Of a stretch of DNA of 64,000 nucleotides, positions 62,400 to 64,000 are shown in pieces; the first letter of the stretch is position 1, and every line of letters begins with the position of its first letter. Position numbers and translations under genes: made by a program. The notes under the pieces are model-generated. The model made no database searches. It was not told the DNA's origin and was given only the letters and a program-made list of their open reading frames with translations. Location: NCBI GenBank assembly GCA_963665155.2, contig OY761986.2, forward strand, positions 1,550,001 through 1,614,000, in the 5' to 3' direction. This DNA comes from UBA1141 sp963665155. Its GTDB lineage: Bacteria > Chloroflexota > Dehalococcoidia > Lucifugimonadales > UBA3495.

Positions 62400-63215
62400 T
62401 CAACCGACTTTCTCAATCGAATAACGGAGGGTGCCTTTGGGAACATTAATGGTTATGTTGTCGCCAACTGCTCGGTCGAGTAGGGCTTGACCCACCGGTG
62501 AAGTGGTCGAAATCTTACCGGTTGAGACGTCCGCTTCTCTGACGTCCACCAATAGGTAAACTAATTTTTTTCCGGAATCCGAATCCTTGAGGGTAACCTT
62601 GGTCCCGACTGCGGTGCGTTTGCTGGCCCTCTTGCCTTTTCCCAGGATCTCGGCATTGACCAAGCTGGCTTCCAATTCCCGGATCCTGGACTCGATAATC
62701 CCTTGGCGCTCCTTGGCTGCGTCTAGCGGTGCGTTTTCCCGGAAGTCTTTGTCTTCCATGGCCAATTTAATATCGGCAACGACACTGACCCTCTCCCCTT
62801 TTAGACCTTCCACTTGGGCCACCAGCCTATCGTAACCTTCTTGGCTCAACTGGCTGCTGGGATTGCCATCCGTTCCGGCTCGCTTGCCGCCGCCGACGGA
62901 CCTCCGTCCTCTGGGAAGCCTCAAGTGCGCTGCCAAGCCGTTTTGAATCCAACCTTCATCCTTCCAATATCCCAAGAAGGATTTAACAGGGCTTAACCTC
63001 GAAACAGACTCAACACCGCCTAGACCGATGTGCTGGGCGTATTCGGCCACCTGGGCGGGAGTAACTTCCAGAACATTTCTTTCTCGCCCGCACCAAGCCA
63101 CGAACCGCCCTACTTCCGAATGATCTAACGCAGCGCCTTTCCCGTTTTTCTTAGCCACCATGAACTTCGTTAAAGCTTCCGAAAGAGAAGGACCGGCTTG
63201 ATCTGTCAAATCCAT
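62400..63215 (-). CDS. GreA/GreB-type transcription factor fused to a recombinase-like core-binding domain
   Basis: About 271 residues from the ATG at 63215 (GGAGG very close upstream); the frame is open further back to 63356. Residues about 8-100 resemble the SAM-like core-binding domain of tyrosine recombinases (LSEALTKFMVAKKNGKG, VGRFVAWCGRERNVLEVTPAQVAEYAQHI, VKSFLGYWKDEGWIQNGLAAHLRLPRG). After a basic linker, residues about 118-271 are GreA: coiled coil LSQEGYDRLVAQVEGLKG with acidic tip EDKDFRENAPLDAAKERQG, and C-terminal GTKVTLKDSDSG, ISTTSPVGQALLDRAVGD. GreA rescues backtracked RNA polymerase. The catalytic recombinase domain is absent, so the front part would only bind nucleic acid or protein. 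Confidence 0.82.
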   Translation of the reverse strand: MDLTDQAGPSLSEALTKFMVAKKNGKGAALDHSEVGRFVAWCGRERNVLEVTPAQVAEYAQHIGLGGVESVSRLSPVKSFLGYWKDEGWIQNGLAAHLRLPRGRRSVGGGKRAGTDGNPSSQLSQEGYDRLVAQVEGLKGERVSVVADIKLAMEDKDFRENAPLDAAKERQGIIESRIRELEASLVNAEILGKGKRASKRTAVGTKVTLKDSDSGKKLVYLLVDVREADVSTGKISTTSPVGQALLDRAVGDNITINVPKGTLRYSIEKVG

Positions 63216-63838
63216 TACCTCCGGAGGCCAGAACGCGAGCCATAGGGTGATTACGCGTTTTCGCTTCCTTTTTGTTGCTTTGTGACGATTATCCCCAATT
63301 ACAGCGCATACCGCGGCGGATGGGACAGCTGAAGAGCAAACTTTCGCAAAAGTCACCGGATAACTCCGCTGATTATAGCAGTTACCGCCCAGGATAGCAA
63401 TCCAGACAGGGTGTTTGGCCGACCCTTGCAGATACGAAAACGGTTATTTGAGACCGGATTTCATGGCACTGTCAAAGGCCACATTAGTAAACGCATTCGA
63501 ATCTTTCACTGGGACCTTCGAAACCTTCTTGTGAGTTAGTTTTGGACTCGCTTTCGGAGATAGTTTTGGAAGCGCCTCCTAGAAAATTCGGGTCACCCCA
63601 TAATCGCTGCGGTTTTGTCTCAGCGACAGTTTAGTCATCTGGCGGATAGGTGTATACTACCGCCCGGAATATTAACGGATAGTACGGCTGAATTTTGGGC
63701 TAATTAGGCAGAGTTGCGCTAGGAACCGGGTAGATAACAAACTGCGTCAAATATAATCTGGACCGACACAATTGCCGAAACAATTGCACGGAATACGGGA
63801 CAATCTTGGTTAGAGCAGATACATAAGGAGCAGGTACC
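63216..63838. other. Intergenic region with a candidate promoter and short repeat
   Basis: TATAAT at 63752-63757 is a perfect -10 with no good -35. About 12 bases further on, ACAATTGC is repeated at 63768-63775 and 63780-63787, a possible regulator site near the transcription start of the quinone oxidoreductase gene. The rest shows nothing notable. Confidence 0.4.
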
Positions 63839-64000
63839 ATGAAAGCAGTGCAAATCGATAGTCATGGCGGACCGGAAGTAATGAAATACCGGGATGTGGC
63901 AGACCCCACTCCGGGAAGCGGAGAAGCGGTGGTGGATATTCAGGCCGTGGGCGTCAACTTTACAGATACTTACAGTCGTGCTGGGGTCAATCCCGTGGCT
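63839..64000 (+). CDS. Quinone oxidoreductase (MDR superfamily), 5' part
   Basis: The first 54 codons only, cut by the window end: MKAVQIDSHGGPEVMKYRDV, then PTPGSGEAVVDIQAVGVNFTDTYSRAG. This is the N-terminal GroES-like fold of zinc-independent NADPH:quinone oxidoreductases. AAGGAG lies 9 bases upstream of the ATG. The NADPH-binding part is not visible. Confidence 0.85.
   Translation, partial: MKAVQIDSHGGPEVMKYRDVADPTPGSGEAVVDIQAVGVNFTDTYSRAGVNPVA

Overview
The window looks like a piece of a Chloroflexota (Dehalococcoidia/SAR202-like) chromosome. This is an inference from gene content: leucine T-box control of branched-chain amino acid synthesis, a complete Opp/Dpp-type ABC importer, an LLM-class flavin monooxygenase, a P450, VOC proteins, amidohydrolases and a likely selenoprotein. 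No rRNA, tRNA, CRISPR array or phage module was seen. Insertion sequences and several broken genes show an actively decaying and rearranging region.

Layout. 1-0.5 kb: truncated exonuclease III. 1-9.2 kb: oligopeptide-type ABC importer, with one permease, then a gene-poor stretch, a substrate-binding lipoprotein on the opposite strand, then the second permease and two ATPases; the first ATPase appears to start at AUC. 9.2-15.2 kb: sparse region with a LuxR-type regulator, an FHA-domain gene cluster, and small envelope proteins separated by about 1 kb gene-free gaps. 15.5-20.6 kb: a very large histidine kinase with eight GAF domains, split by a one-base deletion. 20.8-23.3 kb: a VOC protein and two methyltransferases.

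23.3-31.2 kb (minus strand): a nitrogen cluster, in transcription order NifI2-like P-II, molybdopterin oxidoreductase, NarK-type transporter, ferredoxin nitrite/sulfite reductase, NifI1-like P-II. The last gene is cut by two insertion sequences (IS701-like and IS1182-like) placed side by side, each bounded by CTAG. Removing both and keeping one CTAG restores a perfect 105-residue P-II frame.

31.3-46.2 kb: TfoX-like protein, CDP-alcohol phosphatidyltransferase, a two-component pair in which both kinase and regulator are pseudogenes, amidase, flippase-like membrane protein with a HAD phosphatase, VOC protein, amidohydrolase, P450 plus a P450 relic, polyprenyl synthase and methionyl-tRNA synthetase. 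46.3-53.4 kb: SDR-like protein without the catalytic Tyr/Lys, LLM monooxygenase, Rieske protein, D-aminoacylase, and a third IS with an amber-interrupted transposase.

53.7-59.6 kb: promoter, leucine-specific T-box, ilvB-ilvN-ilvC, a short ORF with a hairpin-rich leader, leuA and a strong terminator. 59.8-64 kb: beta-lactamase-fold nuclease-like protein, a peroxiredoxin with an in-frame TGA exactly at the peroxidatic cysteine (probable selenocysteine), a GreA factor fused to a recombinase-type core-binding domain, and the start of a quinone oxidoreductase.
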